Assembly: GCA_050951465.1 (NCBI GenBank)
Contig: JBMNJC010000002.1
Span: forward strand, 62,001-126,000
Reading direction: 5' to 3'
Source: JAAZHD01 sp012510895
Lineage (GTDB): Bacteria; Bacillota; Clostridia; Caldicoprobacterales; DTU083
Length of the DNA: 64,000 nucleotides
The notes under the pieces are model-generated. The model worked only from the letters and a program-made list of their open reading frames with translations, was not told the DNA's origin and made no database searches. Position numbers and translations under genes: made by a program. Shown here one piece after another: positions 9,037-17,069 of the stretch (positions within the stretch are counted from its first letter, which is position 1; every line of letters begins with the position of its first letter).

Positions 9037-11124
9037 ATGTCGAACTATTTGTTCGAGAGGTTCAGTGACGATTATTATCGTCTGATCAACCAGACCGGTG
9101 TAAAGCAGGCTTATCCGGAAGCTGAAGGCAATGAAAACTTCAACACCTGCTGGGACGGAGCTTTAAGTCCTGACGGAGTTATGTATTTTACACTTTCGTC
9201 TGAAGCCGGAAGAAGTGATCATGCAAAACTTGTAAGGTATGACAGGGAGCAGAACAAAATTGTTGAATGTTTTTACGCGGGAGATCTCATCCTGCCGAAT
9301 CCCCGCAATCTGCCTGCCAGTAAACTGCATACATCCATAAACTTCTTACCCGACGGCAGGGTCATTGCAACCACCCATTCAACAGACCGTGCAAAACATC
9401 ATCCCGAATGGATGCCCTTCGGACATCATAACCATGTATGGGAAGGCTTCCCGGGATCACATATATTAGTATATGATCCCAAGACAGGAAAATCGGAAAA
9501 CTGGGGCATTCCTGTTCCGCGTGAATCCATATACGGAGCCAAGTACGATCCCAAACACAACAGATTATATATGATAGGCTTTATGCGGGGCCATGTATAC
9601 AGCTATGATCTGGACACAAAGAAAGTAACGGATCTGGGGAAGGCCGCAGAACTGTATTGCTACCGACTGGTATTAGGAGCAGACGGCAACATTTACGGAT
9701 GTACAAAAACAGGATACTATTTCCGCATCAACACAGAATTGAACAAACTGGAAGACCTGAATTTCAGGGTACCGGAATATCCCGGTAATTATAAGAACAA
9801 CACCTGGTATCGTTATATGGTAAACGGAAGAAACCATCCTTCCGGCAAATTCATGTATACAGCAAATCTATGTGCAGATGACTTCTTTAAATTGGATTTT
9901 GAAACACTTAAGATTACAAAATTGGGAAGCAAAATACCCAAGGGCGGACTGCATGAGCTTCCTAACGAATATTCATGCTATAACTGTGACGCCTTTATTC
10001 TTGATAAGTATAATGTGCTGTGGTACAATCTGTATGTAACAGCAACTATTCAAACTGAAGATATCACTTACGGCCGTCTGAATTATCTGATGCGCTGGGA
10101 CATTGAAAACGGAAAAGAACCGGAGTGCCTGGGGGTAATAGGAACTCCTGAAAGAGCCCACGCATTGACCACAGAGATGGATTATGATGCAGAAAATGAC
10201 ATACTTTACTGTGTAGATATGGGACGTGGTTTTGGTGCAGATGGTCCATGCATACTGTGTATTGATTTGGCTCAATTCAGAGAACACATGTATAAGCCCG
10301 GTCCAGTGTCACAGGATGAACGTTTGCGTCCTCGTCCGCTGACAGAAGAAGAAAAGAAACAGCGTGAAATAAGACAAAAGAAAAGAGCAGGAGAGGAAGT
10401 AACAGCAAATAATCCTTACCAGGCATTTCCAATAGAAGACTGCTACCCGGTCCGCATCTGGAGAGAAGTACCTCATACAAACATTGAAGATTCCAAGGTA
10501 ATAGGCATGTGCTATGACGAAGATGACATTCTGCATGTTCTGACAGGCGCCTCTTTATGTGCAGAAACAGCCTCCTATGTATTTAAGATTAAATATCGTG
10601 ATGTTATAGAGCGGCTGAATTTCAGCGAGCTTGATCCTGAGTATAAGGAATGGCTGCTTAAGAACATAAAACCCGGGGAACTGAAGTTTAACAGGAATGT
10701 AAAGCTGCCTGAAGCAACCGGCCGCCGTTATCGTGCAGTGGCTTCGGCATCTGTGGAATGGAATAACGGACGCGAAATAGTCGGCACCATGGATGCGCTT
10801 CTGGCTATTGTAAGTCCGGATGATAAGGTTTATTCCCTGGGACATGCTGCAGCATACGGTCCTATAAGATGCATGTGCACAAATAAGGCAAAAACCAAGC
10901 TCTGGGGCGTAGCCGGAGATCCTGAGGACATGGGATATGTGTTCTACTACGATGATGAAGTGGGCTTAAAACAGCTGGGTATCATAAATTACAATGTCCA
11001 CGGCTACTATGGAACAACGGCTTCCAATGAACTTTCCAGCATTGTTCTCAATAATGCGGAAGATACCCTCGCAATTGGTTCCATAGACCGCATTGCCACA
11101 GTTCACATTATTGATCTGAAATAA
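9037..11124 (+). CDS. Large cytoplasmic beta-propeller-like protein, copy 1
   Basis: This 695-residue protein is of unknown function. It contains many repeated blade-like units of the form 'DPKHNRLYMIGF..GHVYSYDLDTKKV', 'GADGNIYGCT..GYYFRINTELNKL', 'PSGKFMYTAN..FKLDFETL' and 'NDILYCVD', as in seven- or eight-bladed propellers and SMP-30/strictosidine-synthase-like proteins. There is no signal peptide or membrane segment. A charged linker near residues 425-455, rich in E, K and R, separates two propeller halves. Ribosome site AGAGGGG precedes the ATG. A close paralogue follows in tandem. A role as sugar lyase, lactonase or binding scaffold is possible but not shown. Confidence 0.75.
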   Translation: MSNYLFERFSDDYYRLINQTGVKQAYPEAEGNENFNTCWDGALSPDGVMYFTLSSEAGRSDHAKLVRYDREQNKIVECFYAGDLILPNPRNLPASKLHTSINFLPDGRVIATTHSTDRAKHHPEWMPFGHHNHVWEGFPGSHILVYDPKTGKSENWGIPVPRESIYGAKYDPKHNRLYMIGFMRGHVYSYDLDTKKVTDLGKAAELYCYRLVLGADGNIYGCTKTGYYFRINTELNKLEDLNFRVPEYPGNYKNNTWYRYMVNGRNHPSGKFMYTANLCADDFFKLDFETLKITKLGSKIPKGGLHELPNEYSCYNCDAFILDKYNVLWYNLYVTATIQTEDITYGRLNYLMRWDIENGKEPECLGVIGTPERAHALTTEMDYDAENDILYCVDMGRGFGADGPCILCIDLAQFREHMYKPGPVSQDERLRPRPLTEEEKKQREIRQKKRAGEEVTANNPYQAFPIEDCYPVRIWREVPHTNIEDSKVIGMCYDEDDILHVLTGASLCAETASYVFKIKYRDVIERLNFSELDPEYKEWLLKNIKPGELKFNRNVKLPEATGRRYRAVASASVEWNNGREIVGTMDALLAIVSPDDKVYSLGHAAAYGPIRCMCTNKAKTKLWGVAGDPEDMGYVFYYDDEVGLKQLGIINYNVHGYYGTTASNELSSIVLNNAEDTLAIGSIDRIATVHIIDLK

Positions 11125-11134
11125 GATTTAATAA

Positions 11135-11173
11135 TTTTCACCATGTACCTTAATAAAAGGTACATGGTGAAAA
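11135..11173 (+). repeat. Perfect 17-bp intercistronic hairpin
   Basis: Arms 11135-11151 and 11157-11173 are perfectly complementary with a 5-nt AATAA loop. The hairpin starts 11 bases after the stop of copy 1 and ends 7 bases before the AAGGAG ribosome site of copy 2. It is followed by A-rich rather than T-rich sequence on the plus strand, so it is not a standard terminator. It may act as an mRNA-stabilising or processing hairpin, or limit translation of copy 2. Confidence 0.8.
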
Positions 11174-11195
11174 ATATAAAAAGGAGTGTAGGAAC

Positions 11196-13289
11196 ATGGC
11201 TAAAAACTACGTGTTTGAAAGATTCAGCGATGATTATTATCGTCTGATTAACCAAACCGGTGTACAGCAGGCTCTGCCAAAAGCCGAAGGCAATGAAAAC
11301 TTCAACACCTGCTGGGACGGAGCTTTAGGCCCTGACGGAGTCTTCTATTTTACGCTGTCGTCTGAAGCCGGAAGAAGTGATCATGCAAAACTTGTAAGGT
11401 ATAACAGAGAGCAGAATAAAATTGAGGATTGTTTTTACGCAGGAGATCTCATTCTGCCGAATCCCCGCAATCTGCCTGCCAGTAAACTGCATACATCCAT
11501 AAACTTCTTACCCGACGGCAGGGTCATTGCAACCACCCATTCAACAGACCGTGCAAAACATCATCCCGAATGGATGCCCTTCGGACATCATAACCATGTA
11601 TGGGAAGGCTTCCCGGGATCACATATATTAGTATATGATCCCAAGACAGGAAAATCGGAAAACTGGGGCATTCCTGTTCCGCGTGAATCCATATACGGAG
11701 CCAAGTACGATCCCAAACACAACAGATTATATATGATAGGCTTTATGCGGGGTCATGTATACAGCTATGATCTGGACACTAAGAAAGTAACGGATTTAGG
11801 AAAAGCTGCAGAATTATATTGTTACAGGCTGTCCCTGGGAGCAGACGGCAACATTTACGGCTGCACAAAATCAGGATACTATTTCCGTGTCAATACAGAA
11901 TTGAACAAATTGGAAGACCTCAATTTCAGAGTTCCTGACTATCCCGGAAACTATGTAAACAATACCTGGTATCGTTATATGACTTGCGCCAGAAACCATC
12001 CTTCCGGCAAGTTTATGTATATGACAAACCTGTGTGCTGATGACTTATGGAAACTTGATTTTGAGACCCTGGAGATTACTTCAGCCGGAAACAGGACACC
12101 CAAAGACGGGCTCTATGAGTATCCTAATGAGTATTGCACTCATGGAGTTGATTCTTTCGTTATAGATAAGTATAACGTACTCTGGTACAATCTGTATATT
12201 TGGAATGTTGTTCCTACAGAAGATATTGTATACGGCGGTCTGAATTATCTGATACGCTGGGACATTGAAAACGGAAAAGAGCCGGAGTGCCTGGGAGCTA
12301 TAGGAACGCCTGAAAGAGCTCATCGGTTGACGACAGCAATGGAGTATGACGAGAAAAATGACATACTCTACTGTGTGGATGTCGGAATCGGCTTTGGTGC
12401 AGACGGTCCTTGTGTATTATCCATAGATCTGGCCAAATTCAGAGAAAACATGTATATACCAGGTCCTGTAGCTCAGGATGAACGTCTGCGTCCCCGTCCG
12501 CTGACAGAAGAGGAAAAGAAGCAGCGTGACATTAGAATTAAGAAGAAGGCAGGAGAGGAAGTAACAGCAAATAATCCCTACCAGGCATTTCCTATAGAAG
12601 ACTGCTACCCGGTCCGCATCTGGAGAGAAGTACCTCATACAAACATTGAAGATTCCAAGGTAATAGGCATGTGCTATGACGAAGATGACATTCTGCATGT
12701 TCTGACAGGCGCCTCTTTATGTGCAGAAACAGCCTCCTATGTATTTAAGATTAAATATCGTGATGTTATAGAGCGGCTGAATTTCAGCGAGCTTGATCCT
12801 GAGTATAAGGAATGGCTGCTTAAGAACATAAAACCCGGAGAACTGAAGTTTAACAGGAATGTAAAGCTGCCTGAAGCAACCGGCCGCCGTTATCGTGCAG
12901 TGGCATCGGCATCTGTGGAATGGAATAACGGACGCGAAATAGTCGGCACCATGGATGCGCTTCTGGCTATTGTAAGTCCGGATGATAAGGTTTATTCCCT
13001 GGGACATGCTGCAGCATACGGTCCTATAAGATGCATGTGCACAAATAAGGCAAAAACCAAGCTCTGGGGCGTTGCTGGAGATCCTGAGGACATGGGATAT
13101 GTGTTCTACTACGATGATGAAGTGGGCTTAAAACAGCTGGGTATTATAAACTACAATACCCACGGCTACTATGGAACAACGGCTTCCAATGAACTTTCCA
13201 GCATTGTTCTCAATAATGCGGAAGATACCCTCGCAATTGGTTCCATAGACCGCATTGCCACAGTTCATATTATTGATCTGAAAAAATAA
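11196..13289 (+). CDS. Large cytoplasmic beta-propeller-like protein, copy 2
   Basis: This 697-residue tandem paralogue of the preceding gene has the same blade pattern and no signal peptide. Identity is patchy. Bases 11454-11752 match copy 1 perfectly, and from about base 12590 to the end they match almost perfectly. The stretch corresponding to residues ~185-420 differs at many residues (for example HGVDSFVIDK here against YNCDAFILDK). Ribosome site AAGGAG lies 9 bases before the ATG. A bidirectional terminator follows. The function is unknown; the diverged middle may hold different ligand specificity. Confidence 0.75.
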   Translation: MAKNYVFERFSDDYYRLINQTGVQQALPKAEGNENFNTCWDGALGPDGVFYFTLSSEAGRSDHAKLVRYNREQNKIEDCFYAGDLILPNPRNLPASKLHTSINFLPDGRVIATTHSTDRAKHHPEWMPFGHHNHVWEGFPGSHILVYDPKTGKSENWGIPVPRESIYGAKYDPKHNRLYMIGFMRGHVYSYDLDTKKVTDLGKAAELYCYRLSLGADGNIYGCTKSGYYFRVNTELNKLEDLNFRVPDYPGNYVNNTWYRYMTCARNHPSGKFMYMTNLCADDLWKLDFETLEITSAGNRTPKDGLYEYPNEYCTHGVDSFVIDKYNVLWYNLYIWNVVPTEDIVYGGLNYLIRWDIENGKEPECLGAIGTPERAHRLTTAMEYDEKNDILYCVDVGIGFGADGPCVLSIDLAKFRENMYIPGPVAQDERLRPRPLTEEEKKQRDIRIKKKAGEEVTANNPYQAFPIEDCYPVRIWREVPHTNIEDSKVIGMCYDEDDILHVLTGASLCAETASYVFKIKYRDVIERLNFSELDPEYKEWLLKNIKPGELKFNRNVKLPEATGRRYRAVASASVEWNNGREIVGTMDALLAIVSPDDKVYSLGHAAAYGPIRCMCTNKAKTKLWGVAGDPEDMGYVFYYDDEVGLKQLGIINYNTHGYYGTTASNELSSIVLNNAEDTLAIGSIDRIATVHIIDLKK

Positions 13290-13343
13290 CTGTGTGCCAA
13301 AATATATATATAAATACCAAAAGAAAATTTGATACACCCTGAA

Positions 13344-13387
13344 TAAAAAAGGAAGTGTCCGAAAATATCGGAGCTTCCTTTTTTTTA
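13344..13387. terminator. Bidirectional terminator between convergent genes
   Basis: The stem GGAAGTGTCCGA / TCGGAGCTTCC (with one bulge) is flanked by an A run on the left and eight Ts on the right, so it can end transcription from both directions. It lies between propeller copy 2 and the leftward ABC operon. Confidence 0.85.
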
Positions 13388-13404
13388 TCTGCTTTTCCGC
13401 GAAA

Positions 13405-14202
13405 TCATTCCAGGTTTAATCTGTGCTTCAAAACATAATTATTCAGAAGAAAATGACCTATTCCCAGCAGAATCAGAACTATTGAAACTGGCAGCAAAAT
13501 TTTATACAGCATTGCAGGTTCAAACTGCAAATCGGCTGCTCCTATTTCTAAGAAGCCATAAGACCAAGCAAGTAAAAGCAGTAAAATGGCTAAAATTATC
13601 TGTGTAATTAAATATAATATGCAAAAGGCTGCAAAGGAAGCTATGATTTTGTGATTGTTTACCTGGTGGCCTAAGGAGATGGAGCTGTAGATAACCAGAA
13701 TGCCGTGAGTTAGGGCAATCAAGATATATAAGCCTATACCGATCAGGCCGGTTGTTCCGAACATGTTTTTAAGCGCCTTATATAACTCTGCCAGTTCCGT
13801 ACTTAAGCCGCTGCGGCAGGAGATAATTAAAACGGAAAATATAAGGGAAAGGCCGCTGACGATCATCCAGAAAACAGCAGTAATGAGTTTGCTTAATAGG
13901 TGCTGATTAACTTTTACGGGCAGGGTGAACATTAGATACCCTTCATCACCCAGCAGGTTTTTGTAAAATCGCTGTATAACTATTACCAGCGTGATGGCAA
14001 TAACTCCGACGATTAAAGCAAAGTAAATAAATATGCTCATTGCATTGATGAATACTTGCAGGTTAAAACTGTTTGCCTTTTCTAATGAACTAAAAGGATT
14101 TATCAGCCTGTTAATGATGGAAAATATAAGCAATGCCAATTGCATGGGAATGATTATGCGAGCAGTAGCTTTGATTTCATATTTCATAAGTTTCCTCAGC
14201 AT
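13405..14202 (-). CDS. ABC-2-type permease of a YtrA-like operon
   Basis: This 265-residue integral membrane protein has about six hydrophobic segments separated by short loops and no enzymatic motif. It is the third gene of a GntR / ATPase / permease operon and overlaps the ATPase gene by 7 bases. In family terms it is the membrane half of an ABC transporter of the ytrABC type, which in Bacillus responds to cell-envelope stress. The substrate is unknown. The start codon opens with MLRKLMKYEIKATAR, a positively charged cytoplasmic N-terminus. Confidence 0.75.
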   Translation of the reverse strand: MLRKLMKYEIKATARIIIPMQLALLIFSIINRLINPFSSLEKANSFNLQVFINAMSIFIYFALIVGVIAITLVIVIQRFYKNLLGDEGYLMFTLPVKVNQHLLSKLITAVFWMIVSGLSLIFSVLIISCRSGLSTELAELYKALKNMFGTTGLIGIGLYILIALTHGILVIYSSISLGHQVNNHKIIASFAAFCILYLITQIILAILLLLLAWSYGFLEIGAADLQFEPAMLYKILLPVSIVLILLGIGHFLLNNYVLKHRLNLE

Positions 14203-14894
14203 TTGAATACCTCCCTGAATAAAGAGTCTATGGATTTTCCGCTTTCTTCCCTAATTTGGTCTACGGTTTGCTGCATAACTACCTGTCCTTCTTTCAGGAA
14301 AATCACTTCGTCCAGTATTTTTTCAATATCAGCAATAAGATGGGTGGACAGGATCAGGGTTGCATCTTCGTTGTAATTTCGCAAGATTGTATCAAGTATA
14401 TAATCCCGTGCTGCAGGGTCCACTCCCCCGATTGGTTCATCCAGAAGATAGAGCTGGGCTTCCCTGCTCATAACCAAAATCAGCTGAACTTTTTCTTTGG
14501 TGCCTTTTGACATGTTTCTCAGCTTGTCATTGGGATTCAGGTTCAGGCTTTTCAACATGTCATAGGCCTTGTGTGCATTGAAATCCTCATAAAAATCCCT
14601 AAAGAACCCAATTATTTCTGATACCTTCATCCAATCGTTGAGATAACTGCGTTCCGGGAGGTAGGATATAACAGCCTTTGTTTCTACACCGGGCTTTTTA
14701 CCATTGATAAGAAGTTTCCCTGAAGTGGGAGTAAGCAGGGCATTACAGAGTTTTATAAAAGTTGTTTTGCCGCTGCCGTTAGGTCCGAGCAGCCCTATAA
14801 TGCGCCCCCTGGGTATTTTAAGGTTAACATTTTTTAGGGCTGTAATTCCGTTGAATTCTTTGGTCAGGTTTTCACTTTCAAGTATATAAGTCAT
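14196..14894 (-). CDS. ABC transporter ATP-binding protein of a YtrA-like operon
   Basis: This 232-residue ATPase has Walker A GPNGSGKTT at about residue 36 and Walker B LYLLDEPIGG near 150. The signature region is unusual: NMSKGTKEKVQL replaces LSGGQ, as is common in ABC-2 exporters of the YtrB/EcsA kind. It overlaps the upstream regulator by 4 bases (ATGA) and the downstream permease by 7, which indicates translational coupling. It energises the permease encoded next. Confidence 0.88.
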   Translation of the reverse strand: MTYILESENLTKEFNGITALKNVNLKIPRGRIIGLLGPNGSGKTTFIKLCNALLTPTSGKLLINGKKPGVETKAVISYLPERSYLNDWMKVSEIIGFFRDFYEDFNAHKAYDMLKSLNLNPNDKLRNMSKGTKEKVQLILVMSREAQLYLLDEPIGGVDPAARDYILDTILRNYNEDATLILSTHLIADIEKILDEVIFLKEGQVVMQQTVDQIREESGKSIDSLFREVFKC

Positions 14895-15262
14895 TTTTTA
14901 TCCCCTCCTGAAAAATCTCTTAAGATTTCCAAAATTTCTTCATGGTCAAAACCCAGTTCCTTCATTTTTTTCAGAAATGCTTTAACATGATCTTTGGCCA
15001 GCCTGGCTTTTACCTCTTTGATCCTGGCCCGGTCCTCTGTAACAAAGCGGCCGCTGGTGCGGCAAGTGTACAAGAGCCCTGTTTCTTCTAGCCCGGCCAG
15101 AGCCCTTTGCATAGTATTGGGATTCACAGATGCCTCCTGTGCCAGATCCCGGACCGACGGCATTTTAGAACCCGGAGGGTAAACCCCGGAACAGATTCTG
15201 AGTTCTATTTGCTCAATTAACTGAGTGTAGATAGGCCGGTCAGATGACAAGTCCCATGACAT
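14891..15262 (-). CDS. GntR-family regulator, YtrA subfamily
   Basis: This 123-residue protein has an N-terminal winged helix (PIYTQLIEQIELRI, then SVRDLAQEASVNPNTMQRAL, about residues 9-60) and a short two-helix C-terminal tail. That is the size and layout of the YtrA subfamily, whose members repress their own ABC operon. It is the first gene of the operon. A long palindrome covering the likely promoter lies 60-95 bases upstream of its ATG. Confidence 0.88.
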   Translation of the reverse strand: MSWDLSSDRPIYTQLIEQIELRICSGVYPPGSKMPSVRDLAQEASVNPNTMQRALAGLEETGLLYTCRTSGRFVTEDRARIKEVKARLAKDHVKAFLKKMKELGFDHEEILEILRDFSGGDKK

Positions 15263-15321
15263 TGCATCACATCCTTTCCGATGCTCTGAATAATTATGAG
15301 TTACTGAACAGCATCACTGTA

Positions 15322-15357
15322 CTATTGTATTAAGTATCTAGTACAATAATACAATAG
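15322..15357 (-). promoter_or_regulatory. Palindromic operator overlapping the gntR promoter
   Basis: CTATTGTATTA (15322-15332) and TAATACAATAG (15347-15357) form a perfect 11-bp inverted repeat with a 14-base spacer. A shorter nested repeat, TTGTATTA / TAGTACAA, lies within. On the minus strand the arms contain a -35-like TTGTAT and a -10-like TACAAT 18 bases apart, so bound regulator would block RNA polymerase. Autoregulation by the adjacent GntR protein is inferred from position. Confidence 0.7.
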
Positions 15358-15456
15358 GTGTTGGTTTATTGTCAATATTTATTTTAAAAATTGCATGAAT
15401 GTTTCAGGTCTACATTGAATAACCAAATTAAATTTATTGATAAATAGGTCTTGTAT

Positions 15457-15484
15457 TTGGCATGGTATTCTGCTACTCTATACT
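15457..15484 (+). promoter_or_regulatory. Promoter of the hydrogenase maturation operon
   Basis: TTGGCA (15457-15462) and TATACT (15479-15484) are separated by 16 bases and predict a transcript start near 15491. This leaves an untranslated leader of about 196 nt before the first gene. Confidence 0.55.
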
Positions 15485-15490
15485 TAGTTA

Positions 15491-15672
15491 AATATTTATC
15501 AAATTTCGTGCTGAGGGCAAGGGTTCGTCCCGAGCAAGAAGGCGAGAGGCTGAAAATTGATGTATATGGATGAATGCTGCATATACCATATGTGTATATG
15601 ATTTTATAATTATATTTTTCCATATATTATAATTTTGTCCCTGTGCCTTTAAGCACAGGGATTTTATATTTT
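15491..15672 (+). promoter_or_regulatory. Structured 5' leader of the hyd operon, possible cis-regulatory RNA
   Basis: Most of this gene-free stretch (15263-15686) is AT-rich, but 15507-15553 is a GC-rich island with self-complementary pieces (GGGTTCGTCCC at 15521-15531). It is followed by a hairpin CATATAC/GTATATG (15580-15600) and a strong 8-bp hairpin CCCTGTGC/GCACAGGG (15639-15660). A U-rich tail (15661-15672) comes next, and then directly the GGAGG ribosome site. The last hairpin could act as a terminator or hide the ribosome site. I do not recognise a known riboswitch. Confidence 0.4.
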
Positions 15673-15686
15673 GGAGGTTGTCAGAA

Positions 15687-15932
15687 GTGAAGAATCGGAT
15701 TGCACTGATTGGAATTATATTGGAGAGCAAGGAGTCAGCACCTAAGCTAAATGCCATATTGCATGATTACAGGGAATACATCATCGGAAGAATGGGCATT
15801 CCCAAAGCCAAAGAAAATGTGGCGGTAATCAGTATTGTGCTGGATGCTCCTGAGAATATAATCAGCGCCTTAAGCGGAAAAATCGGCATGCTTCCTGATG
15901 TAAGCGTAAAAACAATCTATTCCAAGATATAA
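15687..15932 (+). CDS. TM1266-type iron-only hydrogenase system putative regulator
   Basis: This 81-residue protein has a single ferredoxin-like ACT/NikR-type fold: RIALIGIILE strand, ILHDYREYIIGRMGIP helix, then ENVAVISIVLDAP and a final strand. It matches the small family found beside hydrogenase maturation genes and thought to be a regulator. The start is GTG at 15687, nine bases after GGAGG. A TTG at 15678 would sit directly on the ribosome site and is unlikely. It leads the hydE-hydG-hydF operon. Confidence 0.8.
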   Translation: MKNRIALIGIILESKESAPKLNAILHDYREYIIGRMGIPKAKENVAVISIVLDAPENIISALSGKIGMLPDVSVKTIYSKI

Positions 15933-15989
15933 CGGCCGTGATTAAGTGCAAGTAGGCGAACTGAAAGCATGTGACTAAATGGAGGTAGT

Positions 15990-17069
15990 ATGAACAATAA
16001 TAATATCCTTTATAAATTGATTGATAAATTGGAAGAGGAGAGAATTTTAGACGAAAAAGAATTCATTTTCCTCTTGGACAATATTTCTCAGTCTCTTGTT
16101 GAATACACCGCTGAGAAGGCCAGGAAGACTGCCTTAAGTATCTTTGGAAACCGGATTTTCATCCGAGGCCTTATTGAGTTTACCAATTACTGCAAAAATG
16201 ACTGCTATTATTGCGGCATAAGGAGATCCAACAGAAATGCCCAGCGATACAGATTGACAAAGGAAGAAATTTTGGAGTGCTGCAGAATTGGTTATGATCT
16301 TGGCTTTCGAACCTTTGTTCTGCAGGGAGGGGAAGATCCCTTTTTCGATGACGATATTCTAGTGGATATTATCATGGAAATCAAAAAAAATCACCCGGAT
16401 TGCGCCGTGACCCTGTCCCTCGGCGAGAGAGCCAGGGACTCATATCAGCGGCTCTTTGACGCAGGTGCAGACCGGTATCTTCTCAGGCACGAAACAGCAG
16501 ATGAAAACCATTACAAAAGGCTGCATCCTCCGGAGTTGTCATTGGAGAACCGAAAGAAATGCCTTCGTGTTTTAAAAGAAATAGGATTTCAGACAGGCGC
16601 AGGGTTTATGGTAGGTTCGCCGTGGCAGACCTGTGAAACTCTGGCCAGGGATTTGTTGTTTTTGAAAGAACTTTCACCTGCCATGGTAGGCATAGGCCCC
16701 TTTATCCCTCATAAGGATACGCCTTTTGCAGGCAAGGCTGCAGGGACCCTGGAACAAACTATATTTTTGCTTTCCCTGCTTCGCATAATGCTTCCCGATG
16801 TGCTTCTGCCCGCCACTACAGCACTGGGAACCATAGATCCCAGGGGGAGGGAGCTGGGAATTTTGGCAGGTGCAAATGTGGTAATGCCTAATCTGTCACC
16901 GGTATCCGTTCGTAAAAAATATCTTTTATATGATAACAAGATATGCACCGGGGAAGAGGCAGCAGAATGCAGCGGCTGTCTGAAAAACAGAATGGCAGAT
17001 ATCGGATATGAAATCGTAATAGACCGTGGAGACTACAAGCCAAGAGGAGAGGAGTTTTTAGATGTATGA
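15990..17069 (+). CDS. hydE: [FeFe]-hydrogenase H-cluster radical SAM maturase HydE
   Basis: This 359-residue radical SAM enzyme has the 4Fe-4S motif CKNDCYYC (cysteines 68, 72, 75) followed by GIRRSN, typical of HydE. It acts with HydG and HydF to build the diiron subcluster of [FeFe] hydrogenase in the cytoplasm. GGAGG precedes the ATG. It overlaps hydG by 8 bases, so the two are translationally coupled. No hydrogenase structural gene is in the window. Confidence 0.95.
   Translation: MNNNNILYKLIDKLEEERILDEKEFIFLLDNISQSLVEYTAEKARKTALSIFGNRIFIRGLIEFTNYCKNDCYYCGIRRSNRNAQRYRLTKEEILECCRIGYDLGFRTFVLQGGEDPFFDDDILVDIIMEIKKNHPDCAVTLSLGERARDSYQRLFDAGADRYLLRHETADENHYKRLHPPELSLENRKKCLRVLKEIGFQTGAGFMVGSPWQTCETLARDLLFLKELSPAMVGIGPFIPHKDTPFAGKAAGTLEQTIFLLSLLRIMLPDVLLPATTALGTIDPRGRELGILAGANVVMPNLSPVSVRKKYLLYDNKICTGEEAAECSGCLKNRMADIGYEIVIDRGDYKPRGEEFLDV

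Noticed and set aside
10277..12698. Antisense reading frames inside both propeller genes (10277-10536 and 12417-12698) that look alike
   Set aside because: They resemble each other only because the two propeller genes share DNA. They lack ribosome sites and show no recognisable domain.
9037..13289. Tandem duplication as an insertion sequence or recent assembly duplication
   Set aside because: No transposase or terminal repeats are present, and the diverged central part shows that the copies are old and distinct.
15521..15531. GGGTTCGTCCC resembling a tRNA T-arm
   Set aside because: The loop and stem lengths are wrong, and no acceptor stem, D-arm or anticodon arm can be formed around it.
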